64,000 nt of DNA from Kineothrix sp. IPX-CK (GTDB lineage: Bacteria; Bacillota; Clostridia; Lachnospirales; Lachnospiraceae), in NCBI RefSeq assembly GCF_039134705.1, contig NZ_CP146256.1, positions 3,410,001-3,474,000 on the forward strand. Direction: 5' to 3'. A model generated the notes under the pieces. That model made no database searches. It was given only the letters and a program-made list of their open reading frames with translations, and was not told where the DNA came from. This document shows, one piece after another, positions 47,019 through 54,534 of the stretch. Within the stretch, counting starts at the first letter, position 1, and the number at the start of each line of letters is the position of its first letter. The position numbers were made by a program, and so were the translations under genes.

Positions 47019-49712
47019 TCAAACCCTCAGGGCGGGTTCGGCCGCAGGGGATGGCCTCCTGTCTGCAATTCCGCCTATGATCAGAAGCTCATGCACCAAA
47101 AGGGGTGTACACGACAATGCCGCCAGGCAGCCCCATTCCGCCAGAGACAGCCTCGTCGTTCCAAACAGCCCGACAAAATAAGGAATTTCCGTTACGAGGA
47201 CCTGTAAACCAATGCCAACCGCACACGCAAATATCATATAGCTGTTGGAAAAATGATTCATGCGAAATACCGACTTATTCACGTCCCGCATACCTATGGC
47301 GTGGAATAGCTGGCTCATCCCAAGTACGGTAAAGGCATGGGTCTGCGCTTTGTTTAATAGCTCGGGCAGCTTCAGCATCGATTCTATACTGTGCAGACTG
47401 ACAGGCAGCCCCTGCCTGAGCAGTTCCCCATATGGCACCTGCAGAAACGCCGTAATACTTATCGTCGCTATGACCACTCCATAGCAAAGCGTGCAGGCAA
47501 GCCCTCCCCTGGCAAAAAGATTTTCCTCGCTTTTTCGAGGTCTTTGCTTCATAAGTTCTTTTCCGTCGTTCTCATCCACTCCCAGTGCCAGCGCCGGAAG
47601 GGAGTCCGTAATCAGATTGATCCAAAGGATATGGCTGGCCTTCAGGGGAGAAGGAAGACCTACAAGAATCGCGGCAAGCATCGTAATAATTTCTCCGAAG
47701 TTGGAGGAAAGCAGAAAGAGGATCGCCTTACGAATATTCTCATAGATTCCCCTTCCCTCTTCGATAGCCTTTCGGATCGTCGCGAAATTATCGTCGGTCA
47801 GCACCATATCCGAAGCATTTTTCGCCACATCCGTGCCGTTCATTCCCATAGCAATTCCTATGTCCGCACATTTCAGGGAAGGGGCATCGTTTACGCCGTC
47901 TCCCGTCATTGCCACTATTTTTCCCTTTTTCTTCAGCGCATCTACTATTTTCACCTTATGCTCAGGCGATACCCGCGCATAAACTTTAATATGCTCCGCT
48001 TTTTCTTCGAATTCCTCCTCCGTAAGAAGCTCCAGTTCGCTGCCGCTTAAACATTCCTCCCGACGGAAAGCAATTCCCAGCTCCCTCGCTATGGCGAACG
48101 CGGTATCGATATGATCCCCCGTAATCATCACCGTATCAACCCCAGCCTCCTTGAAAGCTTCCACTGCCTCTGCCGCCTCCGGTCTTGCCGGGTCCATCAT
48201 CCCCACCAGGCCAATAAAGGTGAGTTCTCTCTCCTCCGCATCCGGTGCCCCCTCCCGCATAGCTATCGCCAGCACGCGTAAGGCCTCCGCCGCCATCTGC
48301 CCCACTGCCTGCATAATGTCTCTCTTACCTGAATCGGTCATGGGTATCTTCTTACCGTGGGATTGCATATACTTGCAGCGTTTTAGCATTTCTTCGGTAC
48401 TTCCTTTGGTATAGGACACTTTTCCATCTACACCCTTATGGAGGGTGGTCATCATTTTTCTGTTGGAATCGAACGCCTTTTCATCGATTCTCGGATAGGA
48501 CGCTTCGGCGCTTTCCCTGGTGACTCCATATCGCTTGGCCAGATCGAGAAGGGCCAGCTCCGTAGGGTCACCGATCCTTTCCCCGCCGGAAATATTTCCG
48601 TCATTGCAAAGCACACAGCCCAGAAACAGCTCTCGGTATCTATTTTCGTTCAAAACATCGGAGGGCGATATTCTGGAATCCACATAACATTTTTTCACAG
48701 TCATTTTATTCTGGGTAAGAGTTCCTGTTTTATCGGAGCAAACCACGTTTACTGCTCCCAACGTTTCCACCGAGGGAAGACGCCGGATAATTGTATTTAC
48801 CTTTACCATCCTTGATACGCTGAGGGCGAGGACTATGGTCACGATAGCCGGAAGCCCCTCGGGAACAGCGGCTACCGCCAGGGAAATCGCCGTAAGCAGC
48901 ATATCTCCCACATCTCTCTTCTGCAAAACCGCTACGAGGAACAAAAATCCGCAGACAAACACCGCCACCGCACTGAGTACTTTTCCCAAGTCCCCCAGAC
49001 GCTTCTGGAGAGGGGTCATCTCCTCCTTTGCTTCGCTGATCATATCGGCAATGTGTCCTATTTGCGTACCCATACCGGTTTCCACTATTATTCCCTCACC
49101 TCGTCCGTAGGTCACATTGGTTGACATAAATGCCATATTTCTACACTCGTTTACGCTAGCCTTACCTCCTGCCAAATATCCGGCATCCTTATCCACCGGT
49201 ACCGATTCCCCCGTGAGAGCTGACTCCTCGATTTTTAAGCTCATAGTTTTCGTCAGTCTCAGATCCGCAGGCACCTGCCTGCCTGCTTCCAGACAAACAA
49301 TGTCTCCCGGTACCAAGTCCTCCGCCACAATTTCTTTCTGTTTCCCGTTTCGCTTCACGATAGCATGGGGGCTCGTCAGCTTCTTCAGGGCTTCAATCGC
49401 TTTTCTCGCCTTACCCTCCTGAACCACACCCACAAAAGCGTTCACCACAATGACCGTGATAATAATTGCCGCATCGCCCATCTCCCCTAAGAGCATGGAA
49501 ACCGCTGTGGCAACAAACAGAATAAAAATGAGAGGATCGTTCAGCTGTTCCAAAAACAGTGCTATTTTCGTCTTTTCTTTTTTCTCCTTTAGCTTGTTCT
49601 TCCCGTACTGCGAAAGCCTGCTTGCGGCTTCCGCGCCGTCTAATCCTCTTTCCGTATCACTTTTCAGTATTTGCCCGGTCTCCCGAATCGACTTATTCTC
49701 ATACATAAACAT
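47019..49712 (-). CDS. Calcium-type P-type ATPase
   Basis: An 897-residue P2-type ATPase that pumps cations, most likely calcium, out of the cell. The phosphorylation motif is CSDKTGTLTQNKM, TGES is the actuator motif, MITGDH and MTGDGVNDAPSLK form the nucleotide and hinge motifs. The membrane helices that bind calcium include AAVPEGLPAIV and WINLITDSLPALALG. It resembles PacL/SERCA pumps in length and order. It lies alone next to the ABC exporter. Confidence 0.94.
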   Translation of the reverse strand: MFMYENKSIRETGQILKSDTERGLDGAEAASRLSQYGKNKLKEKKEKTKIALFLEQLNDPLIFILFVATAVSMLLGEMGDAAIIITVIVVNAFVGVVQEGKARKAIEALKKLTSPHAIVKRNGKQKEIVAEDLVPGDIVCLEAGRQVPADLRLTKTMSLKIEESALTGESVPVDKDAGYLAGGKASVNECRNMAFMSTNVTYGRGEGIIVETGMGTQIGHIADMISEAKEEMTPLQKRLGDLGKVLSAVAVFVCGFLFLVAVLQKRDVGDMLLTAISLAVAAVPEGLPAIVTIVLALSVSRMVKVNTIIRRLPSVETLGAVNVVCSDKTGTLTQNKMTVKKCYVDSRISPSDVLNENRYRELFLGCVLCNDGNISGGERIGDPTELALLDLAKRYGVTRESAEASYPRIDEKAFDSNRKMMTTLHKGVDGKVSYTKGSTEEMLKRCKYMQSHGKKIPMTDSGKRDIMQAVGQMAAEALRVLAIAMREGAPDAEERELTFIGLVGMMDPARPEAAEAVEAFKEAGVDTVMITGDHIDTAFAIARELGIAFRREECLSGSELELLTEEEFEEKAEHIKVYARVSPEHKVKIVDALKKKGKIVAMTGDGVNDAPSLKCADIGIAMGMNGTDVAKNASDMVLTDDNFATIRKAIEEGRGIYENIRKAILFLLSSNFGEIITMLAAILVGLPSPLKASHILWINLITDSLPALALGVDENDGKELMKQRPRKSEENLFARGGLACTLCYGVVIATISITAFLQVPYGELLRQGLPVSLHSIESMLKLPELLNKAQTHAFTVLGMSQLFHAIGMRDVNKSVFRMNHFSNSYMIFACAVGIGLQVLVTEIPYFVGLFGTTRLSLAEWGCLAALSCTPLLVHELLIIGGIADRRPSPAAEPALRV

Positions 49713-49796
49713 GCCTCCGCTTGTACTTTGTCCTATGCTTTTATATGCCTGTACAAGGAAAAATATGTATGAGTAAAGTCAGCCAAAAATTTTTAC

Positions 49797-49872
49797 ATAA
49801 AAAAGGACACCCATCTTGCGATGGATGTCCTTCTCATGTAAAAGGGGAATTTTACATTTGAACTTTCGTTCT
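49797..49872 (-). ncRNA. Candidate short RNA of two hairpins
   Basis: On the minus strand TGTACA (49907-49902), 17-base spacer and TATAAT (49884-49879) form a promoter. About 76 bases downstream ends a terminator, AAGGACATCCATC/GATGGGTGTCCTT with a T run (49797-49832). Between them is a second hairpin, ATGTAAAA/TTTTACAT (49837-49858). No ORF fits. The terminator may instead just end the ferritin-like transcript from upstream. Confidence 0.4.
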
Positions 49873-50018
49873 GAAGTAATTATAGCACACTGATTTGCAT
49901 ATGTACAGTCTTTTTTGAAGTTTTTTGATTTTAAATCTTTATATGTATGTCCTCTCCATGGGATATTTTCGCAATTATTATTATGATATTTTTGACAGCT
50001 GACTGCTTCAATCAAAAA

Positions 50019-50534
50019 TTAGGAAATAAGACTCAGCATATTATTGAAAATTTCAATATGCCGCTCTTCATCAAGGATAATGCGCTCCAAAATACTTTTA
50101 ATGTTGGCGTCTCGGATTACACTTGTCTGACTTCTGTATTTCCGGATGGCCGCTTCCTCTCCCTTGATAGAGTTTACAATAATACTGCGTATTTCCCGCG
50201 GGTACTGGTTGAATGCGGGTGTCCAATAGGCTTTTCTCCGGTTTTGCACACTCCATAGGCGCGGATCGGCTCCCATCTTAAATGCGAGATCCGCAAAAAT
50301 ATTCAAATGGTGCATTTCCACAATACTGATTTCATGAAAGCATTTGGCGAAATTAACATAAAGCGGATCGAGTATGACGCTGTTATAAAAATACAGACTC
50401 ACAGCAGTCATTTCCGAATTGCTGCTGCCTACGTTGCTTAGCATGGCTAGAGCATATTGGGGATTCTGACTTTCAGGTTGAATTTCAGGATATGGTAGGT
50501 TTACAGAAATATTACAGGTAAAATTATTACTCAT
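50019..50534 (-). CDS. Ferritin-like four-helix protein
   Basis: A 171-residue protein with a ferritin-like di-iron pattern. Four helices carry metal-ligand candidates: SSNSEMTAVSLYFY, CFHEISIVEMHHLNIF (E-x6-H like), IKGEEAAIRKYRSQ and ILDEERHIEIFNNM. Related proteins store iron, act as catalases or belong to spore coats. I start it at 50534, where AAGGA is well spaced; the ATG six bases upstream is too close to that site. A CATATAGTA sequence about 35 bases upstream equals the one before the third cupin gene, so it is probably in the same sporulation-type regulon. It faces away from the cupins. Confidence 0.75.
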   Translation of the reverse strand: MSNNFTCNISVNLPYPEIQPESQNPQYALAMLSNVGSSNSEMTAVSLYFYNSVILDPLYVNFAKCFHEISIVEMHHLNIFADLAFKMGADPRLWSVQNRRKAYWTPAFNQYPREIRSIIVNSIKGEEAAIRKYRSQTSVIRDANIKSILERIILDEERHIEIFNNMLSLIS

Positions 50535-50568
50535 GACCATCCTTATTAGAAAAATATATATTGACCAT

Positions 50569-50577
50569 TACTATATG
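50569..50577 (-). promoter_or_regulatory. CATATAGTA box of the ferritin-like gene
   Basis: CATATAGTA on the minus strand, about 35 bases upstream of the ATG. It fits the CATAnnnTA -10 of mother-cell sigma factors (SigK type). Confidence 0.45.
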
Positions 50578-50606
50578 TATATGAAATGTATGTGGAAAAA
50601 GAACAT

Positions 50607-50675
50607 TTATGTAATAACATGAACAAGTTCCGGAATCCGTCCGCATGAATAGTATAATATTGAGATAATCCTCAT
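50607..50675 (-). CDS. Small ORF of the cupin-associated repeat, copy 1
   Basis: A 22-codon ORF, starting at 50675 with AGGAG at seven bases' spacing. The peptide begins MRIISILYYS and continues GRI and ELV. Copies 2 and 3 at 51444 and 58277 show the same pattern with changes mostly at third codon positions and one in-frame three-base gap, which argues for translation. It lies antisense in a repeat that on the plus strand ends in a terminator. Function unknown; a signalling or toxic peptide is conceivable. Confidence 0.45.
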   Translation of the reverse strand: MRIISILYYSCGRIPELVHVIT

Positions 50676-50792
50676 ATTTTGACTCCTAAATTTCGTAACG
50701 GACGGCACAACACAATTATTGTTGTTTCATCATAACCTCTCATACTCTAACGAAGGGCGGCGCAAGGGTATTCCCAATGCGACGCCTTTTTT
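50616..50792. repeat. Cupin-associated repeat, copy 1
   Basis: About 170 bases shared with 51390-51560 and 58210-58387. It contains the small ORF on the minus strand and ends in a hairpin, GGCGGCGCA (50756-50764) with TGCGACGCC (50778-50786), followed by six T on the plus strand. Unlike the other copies it has no cupin gene just before it. Confidence 0.8.
50756..50792 (+). terminator. Terminator of repeat copy 1
   Basis: Nine-base stem with one mismatch and TTTTTT on the plus strand. No plus-strand gene precedes it here, which suggests loss of a cupin gene or an antisense RNA. Confidence 0.75.
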
Positions 50793-50836
50793 ATATGCAA
50801 TTATTCAATATCCCACATAACTTAGTACAACCCATT

Positions 50837-50845
50837 CATATAATA
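50837..50845 (+). promoter_or_regulatory. CATATAATA box of cupin gene 1
   Basis: CATATAATA ends 30 bases before the ATG, with AC 15 bases upstream, in keeping with a SigK-type promoter. Confidence 0.5.
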
Positions 50846-50875
50846 TTATTATCTAATCTCACAAGGAGTAACAAT

Positions 50876-51322
50876 ATGGATTTAAACACGGGTGGTTCTC
50901 CCGATAACCAAATTAACCGCAGTCAGGACTCCGTTCCCTATGTAACTAACTTAAGGCAGGAGGCACTTAATAATACACATTTTTTTGCTTCAAGATGGAC
51001 TAGCAAAAATATGCAATACGCACATATGTCCATACCGGTGGCCACAGAAACCGGGTTGGATGTTCATTATAATTCAGAACAGTTTTTTTACATCGAGCAA
51101 GGTGAAGCATTGGCAATCATGGGCTTCTGTCAAGAGTGCCTTGATATTCAGACACACATATATAAAGGTCATGCAATAATTGTTCCTGCCGGCATATGGC
51201 ATAATGTAGTTAACATCAGCAATTTAGACCTAAAGATGTATACCATCTATGCTCCCGCTTTTCATAACTACAACACTGTGTACAACACTCAAGAGGAGTG
51301 GTTCGGCCACTACGAATATTAA
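50876..51322 (+). CDS. Cupin-domain protein, paralog 1
   Basis: A 148-residue single-domain cupin. The first cupin motif is seen in GLDVHYNSEQFFYIEQGEALAIMG and the second in IIVPAGIWHNVVNI, with His and Glu as possible metal ligands. The N-terminus (about 1-25) is variable and polar. It is 55-65 percent alike by eye with the cupins at 51680 and 57730. I chose the ATG at 50876, with AAGGAG upstream, not the earlier in-frame ATG at 50777. Sugar-isomerase-like and dioxygenase cupins share this fold, so chemistry is open. The promoter suggests expression in sporulating cells. Confidence 0.88.
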   Translation: MDLNTGGSPDNQINRSQDSVPYVTNLRQEALNNTHFFASRWTSKNMQYAHMSIPVATETGLDVHYNSEQFFYIEQGEALAIMGFCQECLDIQTHIYKGHAIIVPAGIWHNVVNISNLDLKMYTIYAPAFHNYNTVYNTQEEWFGHYEY

Positions 51323-51375
51323 TATATTTCTGTATGGAAAGAAAACCTTATTTTTACCATGTTTTTTCGTTTCTT

Positions 51376-51444
51376 TCAACAACAGATATATGATACAAGT
51401 TTCCAAATCTCTCCATAAGAATAGTATATTATTGTAATCCTCAT
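51376..51444 (-). CDS. Small ORF of the cupin-associated repeat, copy 2
   Basis: A 22-codon ORF with GGAG upstream, peptide beginning MRITIIYYSYGEIWKLV. It is one codon shorter than copies 1 and 3 in the first third. It is antisense to the 3' region of cupin gene 1. Confidence 0.45.
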   Translation of the reverse strand: MRITIIYYSYGEIWKLVSYICC

Positions 51445-51560
51445 ATTTAACTCCAAAATTCAACAATAAATGTCACAATGGTATAAATGTTGTTTCATTA
51501 TAACTTTTTATATATTTAAATAAGGCGGCGCCAGAGATATTCCCGGGCGCCGCTTGCTTG
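51390..51560. repeat. Cupin-associated repeat, copy 2
   Basis: Second copy, the most diverged, between cupin genes 1 and 2. The hairpin GCGGCGCC (51525-51532) and GGCGCCGC (51546-51553) is perfect and should end the cupin 1 transcript, though the T tail is poor (TTGCTTG). Confidence 0.8.
51525..51560 (+). terminator. Hairpin after cupin gene 1
   Basis: Perfect eight-base G/C stem in repeat copy 2, weak T tail. Confidence 0.6.
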
Positions 51561-51641
51561 TGTGCAGGGGAGAGAAAGTACCGGGTATATGATATAATGC
51601 CTAAAGATATCAATATCCTACATAACTTAGCACAACCGGCT

Positions 51642-51650
51642 CATATAATA
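51642..51650 (+). promoter_or_regulatory. CATATAATA box of cupin gene 2
   Basis: Same box and the same 30-base distance to the ATG as in cupin gene 1; the flanks (CATAACTTAGYACAACC) are also shared, showing duplication of the promoter with the gene. Confidence 0.5.
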
Positions 51651-51679
51651 CTATATCTAATCTCTCAAGGAGTGACAAT

Positions 51680-52126
51680 ATGGATATATATACCGGCGGT
51701 TTCCCCAGCAGCTCAAACAGCATCAATCAGGGACCTAATCCGTTTGTAACAAATCTAAGACAAGATGTTATGATCAATACCAACTTTTTTACTGCCCGTT
51801 GGACTGGCCGATATATGCAGTTGGGGCTTATGACGATTCCGGTTAATAGCGAAGTCGGATTAGATATGCTTATAAACTCAGATCAGTTTTATTACATTGA
51901 ACAGGGTACTGCTTTGGTTGTTATGGGCATGAGTCGGGAATCCCTTAATTTTCGCACGCAAGCTCAAAGCGGGTTTTCTATATTTGTTCCGTCCGGAACC
52001 TGGCACAATATCCTTAATATCGGGAATAATAACTTAAAAATGTTTCTGACCATTGCGCCTCCCTTTCTTCCATACAATACTAACTTTGAAAGGTCTGAAG
52101 ATTGGGTACCCGCCAAATATCATTGA
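51680..52126 (+). CDS. Cupin-domain protein, paralog 2
   Basis: A 148-residue cupin related to paralogs 1 and 3, and the most changed of the three. The first motif reads GLDMLINSDQFYYIEQGTALVVMG, where the usual HY is replaced by LI, so a metal-ligand His is missing. The second motif keeps FVPSGTWHNILNI. It may therefore bind metal differently or not at all. The ATG follows AAGGAG. It is a duplicate of the neighbour with the same promoter. No repeat copy lies downstream; tRNA-Gly follows on the other strand. Confidence 0.85.
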   Translation: MDIYTGGFPSSSNSINQGPNPFVTNLRQDVMINTNFFTARWTGRYMQLGLMTIPVNSEVGLDMLINSDQFYYIEQGTALVVMGMSRESLNFRTQAQSGFSIFVPSGTWHNILNIGNNNLKMFLTIAPPFLPYNTNFERSEDWVPAKYH

Positions 52127-52171
52127 TGCTTCCTAAATATCATAATTCTTATCCACTTTTTAAACAAAAAC

Positions 52172-52200
52172 AGCGGCTCCCGAAAACCTCGGAAACCGCT
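52172..52200 (-). terminator. Terminator after tRNA-Gly
   Basis: AGCGG and CCGCT close a hairpin with inner pairing, followed on the minus strand by GTTTTTG. It can serve both the tRNA and the converging cupin gene 2. Confidence 0.6.
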
Positions 52201-52221
52201 ATTCTACTGCATTTACTAAAG

Positions 52222-52294
52222 AGCGCGAGACGGGACTCGAACCCGCGACCCCGACCTTGGCAAGGTCGTGCTCCACCAGCTGAGCCACTCGCGC
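52222..52294 (-). tRNA. tRNA-Gly (GCC)
   Basis: Reads GCGCGAG at the 5' end and CTCGCGC at the 3' end as acceptor stem, discriminator T, TTCGAGTCC in the T arm, and anticodon stem CGACC/GGTCG with loop TTGCCAA, anticodon GCC. The 3' CCA is not encoded. It is 73 bases. Confidence 0.96.
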
Positions 52295-52405
52295 ATTACT
52301 GCCCATCAACGACGGGCAAATAATAATATACTATAAGTTTATTTCTTTGTCAATTAATTTTTCTTATCTATCTTTCGGCCTTTCTCATTTATCTCCGGCA
52401 CTTCA

Positions 52406-53848
52406 TCATTCAGCCGCATCCGCCGGCTGTTCCGTCAACTGCTCTTCTCCGGCATCACCGGCAGCGTCACCTTCAACTGCTGCCCCGTCGCCTTCACTCA
52501 CTGTCGCTTCATCCCCGGAAACATCACTCTGCTCCACCCTGTCTCTGTATTTTACTCTATAGATTCTCTTAAGAGATTCATTAATGCGTTCCTCCGCAAT
52601 TACTCCGTCCTTCACCGCTGCGAGAACTCCATCATATGCTGCCTGAAAATCCTCGGGCATAAGAATCATATCCGCACCCGCCTTGATCGCCATAACTGCC
52701 GCTTCATCGGAACTATAATATTCCGTTATCGCCGCCATATTCATAGCGTCCGTTATAACGATTCTATTATACCCCAGTTCCCCGCGAAGAATATCCGTTA
52801 TTACTTTATCCGACAAGGAGCATGGCGTATTATCACCCACCAGACCGGGGGCCGACACATGACTTACCATAACAAAATGCGCTCCCGATTCAATTCCGGA
52901 CTGAAAGGGAACGAAATCAGACGCCTTCATGTCCTCCAGGCTCTTTTCAACAGAAGCCATTCCGTCGTGAGTATCCTCCGCCGTTCCTCCGATTCCGGGG
53001 AAATGCTTCAGGCAAGAGCTTACTCCCGTATCCTGAAGGCCGCCTACCATAGCCGCTACCATACCACCTACAGCCGTAGGATCGCTGCCGAAGGATCGAT
53101 TGCCGATTACCGAGCTCTCCGCATCTGTTACCACATCCGCCACAGGCGCAAAATCTACGTTGAATCCCAGCTCATAAAGATAAGATGCAATCGTGGAACC
53201 CGAATTATATGCTTCCATCGTATCGCCCGAAGCTCCAACAGTTGCCATATCCGAAACTTTCGAAACTTCAATCTTACTCTCGGCAACCCGGCTTACCGAA
53301 CCGCCTTCTTCATCCACAGCAAGAAATAGAGGATATTTACTCATACTGGACGTATTCGACAGCATCTCCGTCAACTGATCCTTATCCTTAATATTCTGAC
53401 TGAAATATATAAGTCCGCCCACCGCATACTGATTCAGGGCATCCTTCGTTCCATCGCCGGCTTTAATCGCCTGACTCACACCGGTAAGCGCTTCCGGAGT
53501 TATCATGAACAAACCTGCCACCTTATCCTCCAAAGGCATCTCCGCGATGCAGGTCTCCACCATTTCCTCCAGCCAGTCTACCTCTTCCGCCGGCTCTTCG
53601 CTAACCGTCTCGGGCGGCTCCACCGCTACTTCCTCCTGATTGGAAATCTCCTCAAGCTGTGCCGCCAGCTCCTCCGCCTGCTTTTTCTCCGACACATTCT
53701 TAGTAAGAGTACGAATCCCGATAGCTGTTCCCGTAATCACCGCAGCAAAAAAGATTACCACGCAAACATAAGATATCACCTGATTGCGGATTCTTCTCTT
53801 TCTCCTATATTCTCTTCTTTCATCGAAATCATTACTATTGTCTCTCAT
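52406..53848 (-). CDS. GH3-family beta-N-acetylhexosaminidase, membrane anchored
   Basis: A 480-residue glycoside hydrolase family 3 enzyme of the NagZ type, which removes N-acetylglucosamine from muropeptides. An N-terminal helix (about 22-46) anchors it outside the membrane. The catalytic domain includes AVDEEGGSVSRV, the KHFPGIGG loop with the His-Asp pair typical of NagZ (EDTHDG) and the nucleophile region ITDAMNMAAI. The last 40 residues are a Gly/Asp/Glu/Ala-rich tail. The ATG at 53848 has GGAG six bases upstream; a TTG 12 bases earlier is also in frame. A long leader with its own promoter precedes it. Confidence 0.92.
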   Translation of the reverse strand: MRDNSNDFDERREYRRKRRIRNQVISYVCVVIFFAAVITGTAIGIRTLTKNVSEKKQAEELAAQLEEISNQEEVAVEPPETVSEEPAEEVDWLEEMVETCIAEMPLEDKVAGLFMITPEALTGVSQAIKAGDGTKDALNQYAVGGLIYFSQNIKDKDQLTEMLSNTSSMSKYPLFLAVDEEGGSVSRVAESKIEVSKVSDMATVGASGDTMEAYNSGSTIASYLYELGFNVDFAPVADVVTDAESSVIGNRSFGSDPTAVGGMVAAMVGGLQDTGVSSCLKHFPGIGGTAEDTHDGMASVEKSLEDMKASDFVPFQSGIESGAHFVMVSHVSAPGLVGDNTPCSLSDKVITDILRGELGYNRIVITDAMNMAAITEYYSSDEAAVMAIKAGADMILMPEDFQAAYDGVLAAVKDGVIAEERINESLKRIYRVKYRDRVEQSDVSGDEATVSEGDGAAVEGDAAGDAGEEQLTEQPADAAE

Positions 53849-54288
53849 ATTCCACTCCAACTTGATGTATATAGCCTATCATAACCCATTTGTCCGGATT
53901 TTTCCATAATTTTTTCATTTTCGACAAAAACAAAACTTAGAAGAGGATACCGATCATCAAGATCAATACCCTCTCCTAAACTATGCTATACAATGGCCTA
54001 TACCTCCAATTTTTCATTTTTTATCTTTCGTACTCTTTCCATTTTTCTTTCGTACTACCGTACTGTAACGGTTGATAAGTCTTTATCGAAGATAACTCCA
54101 ATAACTTTATCCTATGTCCTGCGTTACCTTTTCTTATGTACTCGACTACTTTTTCTTGTGTAAATTATTTCTTTTGTACCTTAAAATCAATGTTTTCGGT
54201 GGTCTATACCTCGCTTTCTTTTGTATTTTATCTGTATTAATTTCTTTTGTTATGTTTACATTATATGATACAAGTCCACATTTGTCAA
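53848..54288 (-). promoter_or_regulatory. Long leader of the hexosaminidase gene with seven short repeats and a terminator-like hairpin
   Basis: A consensus promoter, TTGACA (54288-54283), 17 bases, TATAAT (54265-54260), lies 410 bases upstream of the gene. The leader has seven copies of a motif like GTACAAAAGAAA (minus strand), at about 54252, 54226, 54179, 54163, 54141, 54055 and 54033. Then comes a hairpin, AGAGG...CCTCT with inner GATC/GATC (about 53940-53973), and a T-rich stretch (GTTTTGTTTTTG). A 14-codon ORF lies between (MERVRKIKNEKLEV). This looks like an attenuation leader. The rest of the gene-free region to 54534 is AT-rich with nothing I can name. Confidence 0.5.
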
Positions 54289-54534
54289 CACATTTAATCA
54301 AAATATTTTATATTTTTTCATTATATTTCCTTTTATGGTAAATTGTTACATTTTTATCATTATTTTCTATGAATTGGCAATTATTATCTCTCTTTTGCAT
54401 CATTTATCCTCAATAACCCTCCCAAAATTCGCCATTTTATCTCACTCTCACATTCTTCCCTTGCAGCCTCCTTCATATCGAGTATAATATATAATATAAA
54501 TATAATTCAAAATCCTTCAAAGGAGGAAAACACC

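Noticed and set aside
49860..49871. GAACTTTCGTTC as a fourth LexA box
   Set aside because: It has GAAC-N4-GTTC but not the purine/pyrimidine pattern of the box; kept only as a note on the candidate RNA.
49779..50015. 78-codon frame after the ferritin-like gene
   Set aside because: It runs through the terminator hairpin and has no ribosome site.
52102..52323. 73-codon frame
   Set aside because: It crosses tRNA-Gly and its terminator on the opposite strand.
54114..54341. 75-codon hydrophobic frame on the plus strand
   Set aside because: It is antisense to the repeat-bearing leader and the promoter at 54260-54288; AT-rich sequence explains the hydrophobic reading.
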